A DNA stretch of 64,000 bases, from the NCBI GenBank assembly GCA_028285085.1, contig JANQQI010000030.1, forward strand, positions 107,422 to 171,421. The letters run 5' to 3'. This document shows positions 7,829-17,700 of the stretch, piece by piece. The notes beneath the pieces were generated by a model that saw only the letters and a program-made list of their open reading frames with translations, was not told where the DNA came from and ran no database searches. Position numbers and translations under genes: made by a program. How positions within the stretch are numbered: position 1 is the stretch's first letter; the number at the start of each line of letters is the position of its first letter. The stretch comes from Saprospiraceae bacterium. Lineage in GTDB: Bacteria > Bacteroidota > Bacteroidia > Chitinophagales > Saprospiraceae.

Positions 7829-8740
7829 ATGCAACTATCTGACAATTTTTATCAGCACCGTCGACTAGAACAATTGGTGGAAAACCAAACGTCCTATTCG
7901 TGTAATAACGCCGAGATGCACGTTTTTGAAACGCATCAACAAGCCGATAAGGTCCTTTTGCGATTTGATCAGCCGGTGCTGGCTACTATGCTGCAGGGTA
8001 AAAAGGTGATGCATCTTAACGACAGACAGTCTTTTGATTTTTTGCCCGGTGAATCACTTATTCTTCCGGCCAGTGAATTGATGTGTATCGATTTCCCGGA
8101 AGCCCAAATGGATAATCCGACGCGTTGCCTGGCCATGGCCATTTCGGAAGACAAAATCAGGCATATTGTTGCATTATTGAACGAGAATATGCCCAAAGCA
8201 GATCGCAATGAATGGCAATTCACGGATTACAACTTTCATTTCACAAACGATGTCGCCATCCATCAAATCATTCACCGCCTACTTTTTCTGTTTACCGAAG
8301 ACCACCCTTCAAAAGATATTTTTGCAGACTTCATGCTGCAAGAGCTCGTGATGCGTATTCTGCAAGCGGAAACTAAAAAGATCTATACCGAGCAGGTCTC
8401 CAGCCTGAGCAATAATAACCGCATGGCCTTCATCATTCGCTACATCCGGGAGAATCTGGATCTACGCCTGAGTGTAGAAGCACTCAGTAAGAAAGCCTGC
8501 ATGAGTGAGTCGAACTTTCACCGCACGTTCAAAAATGAACTGGGCATGTCACCCGTTGATTTTATCAACAACGAGCGCTTTAAGCGCGTCAAAAGCATGT
8601 TACTCGACCCGGAAAAAACAATCAAGGAAATTAGTTTGGCAACTGGTTTTAGTAGCTTATCCTATTTCGTACGTTTTTTCAAAAAGAAGACAGGAATGAC
8701 GCCCACCGCTTACAAAAAATACCAACAGAAAATGGCATAA
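7829..8740 (+). CDS. AraC-family transcriptional regulator
   Basis: Two helix-turn-helix motifs of the AraC/XylS DNA-binding domain occupy the last 100 residues: NLDLRLSVEALSKKACMSES and then the second at KTIKEISLATGFSSLSYFVR ending FFKKKTGMTPTAYKKY. The N-terminal 190 residues resemble the AraC-type N-terminal ligand domain (SYSCNNAEMHVFETHQQADK, LPGESLILPASELMCIDFPE). I chose the ATG giving MQLSDNFYQHRRLEQL (303 residues). An in-frame ATG at 7724 would add 35 residues that do not look domain-like. It is transcribed divergently from the aldehyde dehydrogenase gene and is its probable regulator. Confidence 0.9.
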   Translation: MQLSDNFYQHRRLEQLVENQTSYSCNNAEMHVFETHQQADKVLLRFDQPVLATMLQGKKVMHLNDRQSFDFLPGESLILPASELMCIDFPEAQMDNPTRCLAMAISEDKIRHIVALLNENMPKADRNEWQFTDYNFHFTNDVAIHQIIHRLLFLFTEDHPSKDIFADFMLQELVMRILQAETKKIYTEQVSSLSNNNRMAFIIRYIRENLDLRLSVEALSKKACMSESNFHRTFKNELGMSPVDFINNERFKRVKSMLLDPEKTIKEISLATGFSSLSYFVRFFKKKTGMTPTAYKKYQQKMA

Positions 8741-8744
8741 TATT

Positions 8745-9086
8745 CTAACGCAAAAAGGCAAAAGCAAAGAGGAGCAACCACAAAAAGATCATACCATGCC
8801 CAATCGCTGCTATAATTTTCTTGGCATCATTGGGTTCTCCTTCCTGAATGCTGCGGAATAGCATCATGATTCCCCAGAGATTGAAGAGAATCCCCGAAAA
8901 TAATAGAATGAGCAAAAACTTGCCTTCCAACCAGACGAAGCCATCATGGTACAGGGGTTGAAAAAAGATCGCTGAGATGAGAAACACAAAGGTCATCAGC
9001 GCATAGAAAAACAGCTTTAAGGCCCGCCAACGATAATTATGATCAACGACCGCATCATCCTCTTCGTAATCTAAAACCGGCCTCAT
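8745..9086 (-). CDS. Small membrane protein in sigma/anti-sigma operon
   Basis: The 113-residue protein has an acidic N-terminus (MRPVLDYEEDDAVVD) and three hydrophobic segments at about 25-43, 57-76 and 93-112. The ATG start overlaps the stop of the anti-sigma gene by four bases (ATGA), so the two are translationally coupled. No family is recognised. Its position suggests a role in the membrane part of the sigma factor circuit. The gene ends four bases from the convergent AraC gene. Confidence 0.75.
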   Translation of the reverse strand: MRPVLDYEEDDAVVDHNYRWRALKLFFYALMTFVFLISAIFFQPLYHDGFVWLEGKFLLILLFSGILFNLWGIMMLFRSIQEGEPNDAKKIIAAIGHGMIFLWLLLFAFAFLR

Positions 9087-9868
9087 GACACATTGCCAAT
9101 TACCACCATTTCTTCTAGGGTCGGCCCCGTAGTACTACCACCACGATTCTCCAGAGTCACCGCGAAGGCTTGCGCATTGGCAATGAACGGCACTTCTTGC
9201 AAGCCGCTGCTATCAATCACCACCTCAAAGACGCCCATATCAACCGGATTGCCATCGACGATAGCCCACAATTGATATTGCTTATCGGTAGGTGGGTCTG
9301 GTAGGCTAATCACGTCCAGATAAGCTTTCTGATCATTTGTATTCCAGTAAACGGAAGCAATCGCCTCGGGCGCTTTGGGCGTACCACGCATCTGCACGAG
9401 GCGAGTATTAGCATTGCGAATAATGGCCAGTTGCTGCTCTAACACGGCACTATCCTGACGGGTTTGATCACAAGCTGCTTGTAGTTCGGCCAGCTCGGTG
9501 GTCAATCGGTCAATAGTGTCTTGCTGGGATGCCCGCTGCTGATATAGCCACCAGCAGGCCAGCAGAGCAGCTAATGCCAGAAGACCAAGCAACCACGGCC
9601 AGGGACTACTCTTGCCCGCCGCCGCAGGCGGTGGAGTCGGCACATCATCGTTGATACGCTTCAAGACTTCAGCGTCGAGGCCAGGAGGTGCTGGCCGGCG
9701 ATGTAGGCTCAAATAAGATTCGAGGGTGTGCTCCAGACGATCCAGCTCTTCGCGCAACTCAGGGTATTGCGCCAGATTACGCTCCACCTCCTGACGCTCA
9801 GTGTCGGTCAGCAAGCCCATCAGGTATTGCTCGAGGATTCCGGATGCTATGTAATCTTGTATATTCAC
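9083..9868 (-). CDS. Anti-sigma factor, RskA/anti-sigma-K type
   Basis: The 261-residue protein has an N-terminal zinc-less anti-sigma domain (residues 1-75, IASGILEQYLMGLLTDTERQ with EELDRLEHTLESYL), a membrane segment at about 90-108 (WPWLLGLLALAALLACWWLY), a coiled coil at about 110-150 and a periplasmic RskA-type C-terminal domain (ASVYWNTNDQKAYLDVISLP, then YQLWAIVDGNPVDMGVFEV). It should hold the cognate sigma factor inactive at the inner membrane. Translation starts at GTG, and the start overlaps the stop of the sigma gene by four bases (GTGA). Downstream it overlaps the small membrane protein gene as well. Confidence 0.9.
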   Translation of the reverse strand: MNIQDYIASGILEQYLMGLLTDTERQEVERNLAQYPELREELDRLEHTLESYLSLHRRPAPPGLDAEVLKRINDDVPTPPPAAAGKSSPWPWLLGLLALAALLACWWLYQQRASQQDTIDRLTTELAELQAACDQTRQDSAVLEQQLAIIRNANTRLVQMRGTPKAPEAIASVYWNTNDQKAYLDVISLPDPPTDKQYQLWAIVDGNPVDMGVFEVVIDSSGLQEVPFIANAQAFAVTLENRGGSTTGPTLEEMVVIGNVS

Positions 9869-10488
9869 GTCTGTAGTAAATAATTTAGTAAAAGCGTTAC
9901 CAGCAGGATGGCAAACAGCAACTTCCTGACAAACTCGTTATCCAGCTTGGTTCTTAGTTCTTGTATGGCCGCACGCAGCCTTGACTTTATCGTGCCGAGG
10001 GGAATGCCCAGTTCTTTTTCGATCTCCCGTTGTGAATACCCTTGGAAATAGGCCAACTCAATCAGTACACGGTATTTTTCATCCAGGGAGTTGATTACTT
10101 TTTGTAAGCCCGGATCAGCCACTTGAGTTTCTTCCGTTCCGAGTACACCTTCATGTACGAGATTTTCGGTCGAGCCGGTTTTTTGCTCTCGCTGATAAGT
10201 CGCTGATCGTACCTTATCAATGGCTGTATTACGGGCAATATTCGCAAACCAGGTAAACAACCGTCCTTTACTCCGATCGTATTGCGCCGCGTTCTTCCAG
10301 ATTTTCACTAAGGTATCTTGTAGTACCTCTTCGGCAATCGTCTCAGAGCGCACAATTTTATAAATCAACCCAAAGAGTACATCCGCATAGTGCTGATAGA
10401 TCACAGAAACGGCACGCTGATCTCCCCGTCGGAGGAGGTCGACGATCTCAGTTTCCCGTTGATCTCTTTTTTGAAAAAGGCTACTCAT
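9865..10488 (-). CDS. ECF-type sigma-70 factor with hydrophobic C-terminal tail
   Basis: Region 2 is at about residues 25-95 (YADVLFGLIYKIVRSETIAE, DTLVKIWKNAAQYDRSKGRL, FTWFANIARNTAIDKVRS). Region 4 is at about 125-180 (INSLDEKYRVLIELAYFQGY, SQREIEKELGIPLGTIKSRL, RAAIQEL). This is the SigK/anti-sigma-K class. Unusually, after region 4 the protein continues with EFVRKLLFAILLVTLLLNYL to residue 207, a 17-20 residue hydrophobic stretch that looks like a C-terminal membrane anchor. The stop overlaps the anti-sigma start. The probable consequence is a membrane-held sigma factor; this is inference. Confidence 0.92.
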   Translation of the reverse strand: MSSLFQKRDQRETEIVDLLRRGDQRAVSVIYQHYADVLFGLIYKIVRSETIAEEVLQDTLVKIWKNAAQYDRSKGRLFTWFANIARNTAIDKVRSATYQREQKTGSTENLVHEGVLGTEETQVADPGLQKVINSLDEKYRVLIELAYFQGYSQREIEKELGIPLGTIKSRLRAAIQELRTKLDNEFVRKLLFAILLVTLLLNYLLQT

Positions 10489-10938
10489 ACGAATGTTTAG
10501 TTGGGTCGTTGTCTACCATTTCACCAACTGTTTGCTAAGCTTGTTTAATGACTACACTTCCACCTGAGGACTGATAAACAACTTCCGAACTAAGTTAAGA
10601 ACTGATTTAAACTTATTCTAAGAATCTTCCAGCAAATCATTGGTATCTAACGGTTCAAGATAAATACGTGAGGATATTAAGGTGAGACCTAATTGTCTAG
10701 TGGTGCCTACCTCCGGCAGGTAATGATCTCACCCTCAAAGCCCATTCTACATGCTTTTCTCAAAATTCAGTTGACCAGTATCTTCCCCTTTAAAGAAGCC
10801 AATTCATAGCCTATAAACTCGAGTACCTCATCGACCCAACCACTTTAGTCCAGCCAATTGTCGGGCTCACCACCAAAATGAGTAGTCTTACTCAATCGTC
10901 TTTCGATTTTCCCGGATTCTCCTTATTTTCAGACAAGC
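10489..10938. other. 450-base intergenic region with nested hairpin
   Basis: This spacer separates the divergent sigma factor gene (start 10488) and the T9SS protein gene (start 10939), so it should carry both promoters. I see no coding sequence. The notable element is a nested inverted repeat: GGTGAGA (10681-10687) / TCTCACC (10727-10733) enclosing TACCT (10708-10712) / AGGTA (10718-10722). It could be a regulatory site or an RNA hairpin. Confidence 0.4.
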
Positions 10939-13143
10939 ATGATCGAAATTGACACCTTATACCGCTACTGGTTGATCTTCTTGGCCAGCTCGATTTTCAG
11001 TCTTCCACTCAACGGGCAGGTGGAGCGGCAACGTGCTAATCATTGGTTCTTTGGTCACCAACAAGGCTTGCAATTTGACATTGCAACCGACCAGGTGATG
11101 CTAAATCCGTTTAATGTCCAGCACACCTTTGAGTCATGTCATACCATGTCCGACCTCGACGGTGAATTACTATTTTATACCAATGGTGGTGGTAAAGCAG
11201 ACGGCAGCTTAGAGGGCTTCATTTGGAATCGAAATCACGAGGTGATGAGCGGCGGATTTTTGGGTGCCGATCTCGGTGGAGGTCATAGTGCAGCCCAAGG
11301 TGCTTTAAGCATTCCGAAGCCTGGTACAAGTGACCAATATTACTTATTTACGGTCGACGAAGCGGAAACGCTTTATCTGGACAGCCTCAACTTTCCGATT
11401 GGGAAAGGCCTCTCCTATTTTGAAATCGATATGACTGCCGACAATGGGCTGGGTGCCGTTACGATAAGTAATCAACCCTTGCTTTCGCCTTGCTTTGAGT
11501 ACCTTGCCGCCACGCCACACGCCAATTGCGAAGACTACTGGATCGTCGTTACTACGGGTTACGGTTATATTGATGACTTTAGTCAGCCCGACTCTTTCTA
11601 TTGTTACCAAGTCACCCCTGGCGGTATTTTGCCTCCGGTCAAAAGCCCTATTCCGGTCAATACTTCACCGGAAGAAGCGATTGGAGGTATCCACTTCTCG
11701 CCGGATGGCCAATATTTCACGTACGGTGGCTTCCTCTTTGAGTTTGATAACGACAGTGGACAAGTGGGCACTTCGACAAATCTATTTAATGCCGCAGGTC
11801 TTCCAGCCCGTTTCCCTTTTATTTTTTCGCCAAATAGTCGATTCTTATATCAGTTTCAAATATTAGACACCAGCCCACCCGGTTGGGGGATCGATATTTC
11901 GGTCCGCTGCTATCAAGTGGATTTATGGTCGGGGAATAGCCTATTTCTGTCTACCAGTTTGATCGATACTATTGCTTTACCGGAGTTTGGCAGCCTGATT
12001 CAACCTCAACTCGCTCCCGATGGACGATTGTACCTCGGGGCCATTTATAATCAAGCGCCGGGGCCGGCACTTTTCCGGGTAGAGCAACCGAATTTGCTTG
12101 GTTCGGCCGCCGGCTTTAATGGTCCAATTGCTTTCCTGGAGGAGAATAACCAGGCATTTCGACAATTTGGCAACTATTCCAGTCATATTTTCTACTACGA
12201 TAGTATCAATACAATTCCCGTGGATTTAGGCATGGATATCACGGTTGATTGCCAAGATACTTTTAGTTATCCTCTGACGGCGCCTCCAAATATGGATGCC
12301 TATCTGTGGTCGACAGGTGCGACCAGTCCGACGATTTCGGCCGTTGAAGTGGATACCTACTGGGTGGAAGTCACCAAAGATTGTCTCAATGGGCGCGATA
12401 CTTTGATTATCACGGCGGAAAATACACTCTTTGACATTGATCTAGGCCCGGATACGACGCTTTGCGGCGACGATAGTTTGCTGCTCATTCCGTTGCCGAA
12501 CCTTGTAGCGGAATTCCTGTGGCAAGATAGCAGTACCTTTCCGATCTACGATGTTGAAACAGCCGGAACGTATTGGGTCGAGGGTCGAGTCGACGATTGT
12601 GTGGATCGGGATACCTTGAATGTGGATTTTATTCCTTTGCCCGAAGTCGACTTGGGGCCGGATACAGTAATATGTCTTGGCGATAAAATCATATTATCGA
12701 GTGGCGAAAACGAGCAATTTAATTACCTATGGGATGATGGTTCGACCTTACCCACATTATCGGTTTCTGAGCAAAACATTTATACGCTTTCTGTGAGTAA
12801 TACCTGCGGGACGGTGACGGATCGCATTTTCGTCAACCCTGTGAGCTGTGAAGCCTGCACGTTTTATATTCCGAATGCTTTTACGCCCAATGACGATGGA
12901 AATAACGACCGATTTGGCATTTTCTCCGCTTGCCATTTTGCTTTTTTCCGTCTACAGATATTCAATCGTTGGGGAGCGGTCGTATTCGAAGGCCGGGATC
13001 CGAGCGCCCTCTGGGATGGCGGATTTAAGGGGCGTGAGGCCGCCGAGGGAGTCTATGTTTATTATTTGGAGTTTGAATATATCAATGCCAGAGGGGAAAT
13101 AAAATATGCGACACAACAAGGAGATGTCACATTGATAAGATGA
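10939..13143 (+). CDS. T9SS type B (gliding motility-associated C-terminal domain) secreted protein
   Basis: The 734-residue protein has an N-terminal signal (LIFLASSIFSLPLNGQ) and an N-terminal half with propeller-like repeats (residues about 30-430: WFFGHQQGLQFDIATD, DGELLFYTNGGG, GIHFSPDGQYFTYGG). Three Ig/PKD-like repeats follow (about 430-640) with LGPDTTLCGDDSL and LGPDTVICLGDKI motifs. The CHU_C/type B sorting domain closes it: FYIPNAFTPNDDGNNDRFG, IFNRWGAVVFEG, and a Gly-Val-Tyr-Val-Tyr strand near the end. The family is exported by T9SS and often surface-attached. The start ATG immediately precedes the signal sequence. Function is unknown; an adhesin-like role is plausible. Confidence 0.88.
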   Translation: MIEIDTLYRYWLIFLASSIFSLPLNGQVERQRANHWFFGHQQGLQFDIATDQVMLNPFNVQHTFESCHTMSDLDGELLFYTNGGGKADGSLEGFIWNRNHEVMSGGFLGADLGGGHSAAQGALSIPKPGTSDQYYLFTVDEAETLYLDSLNFPIGKGLSYFEIDMTADNGLGAVTISNQPLLSPCFEYLAATPHANCEDYWIVVTTGYGYIDDFSQPDSFYCYQVTPGGILPPVKSPIPVNTSPEEAIGGIHFSPDGQYFTYGGFLFEFDNDSGQVGTSTNLFNAAGLPARFPFIFSPNSRFLYQFQILDTSPPGWGIDISVRCYQVDLWSGNSLFLSTSLIDTIALPEFGSLIQPQLAPDGRLYLGAIYNQAPGPALFRVEQPNLLGSAAGFNGPIAFLEENNQAFRQFGNYSSHIFYYDSINTIPVDLGMDITVDCQDTFSYPLTAPPNMDAYLWSTGATSPTISAVEVDTYWVEVTKDCLNGRDTLIITAENTLFDIDLGPDTTLCGDDSLLLIPLPNLVAEFLWQDSSTFPIYDVETAGTYWVEGRVDDCVDRDTLNVDFIPLPEVDLGPDTVICLGDKIILSSGENEQFNYLWDDGSTLPTLSVSEQNIYTLSVSNTCGTVTDRIFVNPVSCEACTFYIPNAFTPNDDGNNDRFGIFSACHFAFFRLQIFNRWGAVVFEGRDPSALWDGGFKGREAAEGVYVYYLEFEYINARGEIKYATQQGDVTLIR

Positions 13144-13170
13144 TTTTTAAAAATAAGAGGTGATTCTAAC

Positions 13171-14607
13171 TTATTGTACAGCCATGATTTTCACCAACTC
13201 ACAACTCTTCCAAGATTCCAAAACCTCGTATTTAAACCGATCTTGTACACTATCTCGCACCTCGGGGCCACACAGCATTGCGGTTTCACCTAATCGTAAT
13301 TGATCGGGAAATTTCTGTTTTAAATCATAATTGTCTTTCCCTCGATACCATTTTTCGTAAAAAATAAGTTGCGCATTATAATCCAATTTGACTAAAGCGT
13401 AGGAGCGATGCTGCGGCAACTGTTCGATAAAATCACCGTACTGATTCATCGGTTTTGTATGAGAAGGCAGATAAACTTTCGAAAAAATCGTCCGATAGGG
13501 CATTCCAAAGATGGCGCAACTAAACAGGAGTAATCCCAGAAAAGTATTTGTGGACCATTCCGTTTTAATTTTCACATAAACAATTTCTAATCCAAGCCCA
13601 ACAACTAAAGCTAATAGAGGATAAATCGGCGCATCATACCATTCTAGTTTACTTTTTGATAATGAAATAATGAGTAAAAAACTGGAGATGGCGAGTAATA
13701 AAAATTGTAAAAATGTACGATCTAATCTTGAAGATCGCCACGCCAAGGCAATGGCCAGAGGAAGGAAAAAAAGCCAAGGTAGAAAGTGCTCTTTCCAAAT
13801 ATTTTCAAAATAATATCCAAAAGGTGCCCCGTGATCTTCTAAAACCTGTAAGTACCTCCCACCCCATTCATTATTCCAAACTGCTTCTAAATAGCTAGGT
13901 TGTACCACTTCGCGCCAGCCATAATAGCCAAGCGTCAGTCCCAAGAATAATGCGAGCGCCTGATAAAAAGCAGGCGTTTTGAATAATCGTGGCCATTCTT
14001 TTTTCCAAACAAAATAAATCCCTACCGCCGGTAAAAATAAAAGCCCCGCAACACTTTTGGTCAATACAGCCAGAGCAAGCCAAAGCGCCGTGAAGCGTAA
14101 TAATCGATTATATCGTCGCGATTCGGAAGTTTGGGTGAGTTGAAAACAGCTCAATAAAAATAGCGTAAGCCATAGAATCAACAGTGCATCATAATCGCCC
14201 GTCCGACTGACGTGCTTGTGGATATAGCCCGGTGTAGTCAGCAAAGTGAGTATTGCAAAAAGTCCGAGGGTTGGCCGTTGCAATATCCGCCAGCAGTAGG
14301 CACCAATGACCAAAATCGTAGCCAAGGCGGCCAAAGCAGCGGGCAAACGTACCGCCAGTTCATTGACACCTAAGAGCTTCATCGAAAGAACTTGCAACCA
14401 AATCATCAAGGGCGGCTTCGTGTTCCACAGATCAGGCTCTCCCTGAAAGGTCGTCACCAAAAAATGCCCTGATTCGTGCATCTCCCAGGCATTGAGCGCT
14501 AGTCGGGCTTCGTCAAAACTGAACAGCGCCAGGCTATCCAAGTGGAGGAAGAGCGGGAAATAGCAAGTTGCTAGCAACAGTACACCCAGCAGTATTTTTT
14601 TGAACAT
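13171..14607 (-). CDS. ArnT/PMT-like glycosyltransferase (GT39-type, GT-C fold)
   Basis: The 478-residue polytopic membrane protein has about ten hydrophobic segments. The first periplasmic loop carries the GT-C catalytic Asp-Glu motif FSFDEARLALNAWEM (residues about 30-45), followed by TTFQGEPDLWNTKPPLMIWL. A second diagnostic block is NELAVRLPAALAALATILV. Such enzymes transfer sugar from a polyprenyl-phosphate donor to lipid A, protein or another envelope acceptor; the acceptor is not predictable. The gene converges with the T9SS gene and stands alone, ending 27 bases from it. Confidence 0.85.
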   Translation of the reverse strand: MFKKILLGVLLLATCYFPLFLHLDSLALFSFDEARLALNAWEMHESGHFLVTTFQGEPDLWNTKPPLMIWLQVLSMKLLGVNELAVRLPAALAALATILVIGAYCWRILQRPTLGLFAILTLLTTPGYIHKHVSRTGDYDALLILWLTLFLLSCFQLTQTSESRRYNRLLRFTALWLALAVLTKSVAGLLFLPAVGIYFVWKKEWPRLFKTPAFYQALALFLGLTLGYYGWREVVQPSYLEAVWNNEWGGRYLQVLEDHGAPFGYYFENIWKEHFLPWLFFLPLAIALAWRSSRLDRTFLQFLLLAISSFLLIISLSKSKLEWYDAPIYPLLALVVGLGLEIVYVKIKTEWSTNTFLGLLLFSCAIFGMPYRTIFSKVYLPSHTKPMNQYGDFIEQLPQHRSYALVKLDYNAQLIFYEKWYRGKDNYDLKQKFPDQLRLGETAMLCGPEVRDSVQDRFKYEVLESWKSCELVKIMAVQ

Positions 14608-14718
14608 GCCTGAGGGGATTTGAAATGCTTGGTAAATGTACGTTTAAGGATGCTCATTACAAAAAACGAACAGTCAGTAAAATAGACGCATCCAGTTAAC
14701 CACTTAGCACAAAAAGAA

Positions 14719-14750
14719 TAGCCCGGCTATCCATCAGGATAGCCGGGCTA
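14719..14750 (-). terminator. Rho-independent terminator
   Basis: A perfect 14-base stem TAGCCCGGCTATCC / GGATAGCCGGGCTA with a four-base loop lies 27 bases past the stop of the FG-GAP lipoprotein gene. On the minus strand it is followed by TTCTTTTTG. It should terminate that gene before the glycosyltransferase gene. Confidence 0.85.
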
Positions 14751-14776
14751 CATTGGTCATTCCTATTGGCGTTTGC

Positions 14777-17700
14777 TTATTGCTTCACAAAGGCTTGTAA
14801 AGGACCGTCATTATTGGCCACCAGATAAGCGACCTTGCCGTTGGCGAGTGTAATGCGTGCCAAGTCCCGCGCTTCCGCGCTTGCCCAAAATCCATGCTCT
14901 GCATTTGGCAACACGTCGAATCCCCCTTGGCCGTTACCAAGTAGAAGCAAACCATTGAAGGCATCGTAGACACCTGTCTCTGGTTCGGCACCGTAGTCAT
15001 TTCCAACTAGTAGCAAATCCTGCTTATTGTCACCGTTGAAATCATCAGCCAGAATATGCTTAACGGGGGCCAATTGCACTTCGGTAGGCAGGGCCAATTG
15101 GCGAAACTTGCCATCACCCAAATTTTCGAAATAAGCCGTTGTTAACTGATGCGCCACCAATTTTTGGGCAGATTCCAAATCCATATTGGCAAAAATCTCG
15201 TTCATCGTCGCTTTGGCGTATTTCGCGTAGCGAGGATAATTCTTCTTGACTTTAGAAATTTGCTTGACCATCATATCACGTCCGGCAAACGGATAATATG
15301 AACCGTTTTTGTGGTAAGCAAAGATGGCGTCCACCGCTCCATTGCTATCAAAATCCTTCGCAAAAATAGCTAAGGGATTTTCGTTCGATGCTTTGAGGCG
15401 CGTATTGAGGCCCAGGTTACCAGCAACCAAGTCGAGATCACCATCGCCATCAAAATCACTGACGGCGAGACAGTTCCACCAGCCTTCGGTATCACCAAAG
15501 CCAGCAGCCTGGCTAATATCCTTGAGGATTTTGCCGTCAAACTGATATACACGCAACCCCATCCATTCTCCACTGACCAGCATTTCTTCGGCTGGATCAC
15601 TGTCTATATTTGCCCAAATGATATCGGTAATCATCCCGGCCTTTTCAAAACTTGACGCAACTTCCGCAGTGACATCTTTGAAGGTACCACCGTTATTTTG
15701 TAAAACATAGCTGCGGGGTGTTACAGGATAAGCCCCCGGCGTCACCCGCCCACCAACGAACAAATCGAGGTCATTATCGCCATCATAATCGTGAGCAGTG
15801 ACACAACTACCGCTGGCCGTGATTTTGGGCAAACGATCCGAAGCTACCGATAGATTACCCTGACCATCATTCAAATACAATCGATCTTGATACATTGGGC
15901 TATTCGCCGGAAAGGTTTTTCCACCGCTCACAACGTAAAGATCTAAATCCTGATCGCCATCCGCATCAAAGAACACGGCATCTACATCCTCTCGGCCCAG
16001 GTCCGCGTTGAATGCTGATACGGCTTGTGCCGTAAAAGTGCCATTCGCATTTTGTAAAAATATAGCGCCAACAGAACCAGCCGCACCGCCAACGAAACAG
16101 TCTTCCCGACCGTCTCCATTTAAGTCACCCGTAGCAATTTGCGGCCCCAGCTGCGATAGCTGGTGCGGAAGTAGTCGCTCCTGATTAAAATCTTGAAAAT
16201 CATTTTCCTTATGGGTATAGCTTAGGCCTAAGGTCTGAGCATCCTCCCGGAAAAGAGAAGCCGATGCTTCAGTACTCGGTGATGCATTGGTTGCATTTTT
16301 ATAATCTACTTCCAATTTCTGCCCACCTTTGACATTTTCCAGGATTTGTGTCTTGCCATCCCACCATTCTACAACTACACGATCCACTTGGGCCTGAGCG
16401 CCAAGTCCAAAATGCAAGATGGGCTGAGAAGCAGAAAAGAAGCCACGATTGGCTGTCAACTGTTGGTATTGCAAAGCACCATTGTCCCACTCCAAACGTA
16501 CCTTAGCACCTATGCCTAAAGTATTTTTCGCGCCACCTTTAAAGGTCAATTGCAGATAATTCTTTTGCGTACTCTGATTCTCGTAAATAAAGGCCGGATC
16601 ATCAATATTATTAACTACTAAATCCAAATCACCGTCTCCATCGAAATCACCAAAAGCAGTTCCGTTCGAAAAGGTCTTTTCTTTCAATCCCCAACTATCC
16701 GACACATTTTCAAAGGTCATATCTCCCCGATTACGGAACATGTAATTTTGCAACTTCGTGCTTGGGATCAAATCCAAGAAAGTATTCAGATCTGGGAATC
16801 GTTTCTTATTGATTCCTCCTGTCTTTTCAATCGAGTCTCGGGTATAGGTCATATAATCCAAATTCGTCACGTCACGTTTATACCCGTTTCCAATATAAAT
16901 ATCTTTAAATCCATCATTATCAAAATCAGCAAAGAAGGCGCCCCAGCTCCAATCGGTATTTGAAATCCCGGCGAGTTGGCCGACCTCACTAAAGGTGCCA
17001 TTACCGTTATTCATTTGCAGCACATTACGGGCTACTTGATGGCCGTAGCCATATTTCACGAGCGTCTCATAACGCTCTAACTGCATAATATTCATCAATT
17101 GCTTGTAGCGAACATGATCTTCAGCAATCATATCAAGCACCACGATATCGGGCAAGCCATCGTTATTGAAATCATTCACATCTGAACCCATACTATTCTG
17201 GCTACTGTGCCGGATATAGTCGAAATAGCGATCCGTGAAGGTGCCATCACCGTTGTTGATATATACATAATCCGGCTCGATGTAGTCATTAGCCACGTAT
17301 ACATCAGGATAGCCATCCATGTTGAGGTCGGCTACCGTGGCACTCAAACCAAAAGCAGAGTTGACAATTCCGGCAGATGCACTGACATCCGTGAAGGTGC
17401 CATTGCCGTTATTGCGGTACAAACGATCGGATTCAAACTCCGTCATCGGATTGGTTTGTCGAGTAATGGCGCCGCTTTCATCTTGCACCAGTCGCAAACG
17501 CACGGCGTCCTTAAACCCGAGACGGTGATTCAACAGGTATAAATCAAGGTCACCGTCGAGATCATAGTCAAAAAAGTTGGCGTGGTTGGAATTACTATTG
17601 TCTGCCAGACCGTATTGCTGAGCACTTTCAGTGAAGGTGAGATCACCATTATTGATAAAAACGAGGTTGTTCTTTTGGCCGTCGTCGGACTTAGAGGTAC

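Noticed and set aside
17207..17542. 111-codon frame on the plus strand antisense to the FG-GAP lipoprotein gene
   Set aside because: Repeats of GIVEDIRE-like residues simply mirror the periodic GDGDxD codons of the opposite strand.
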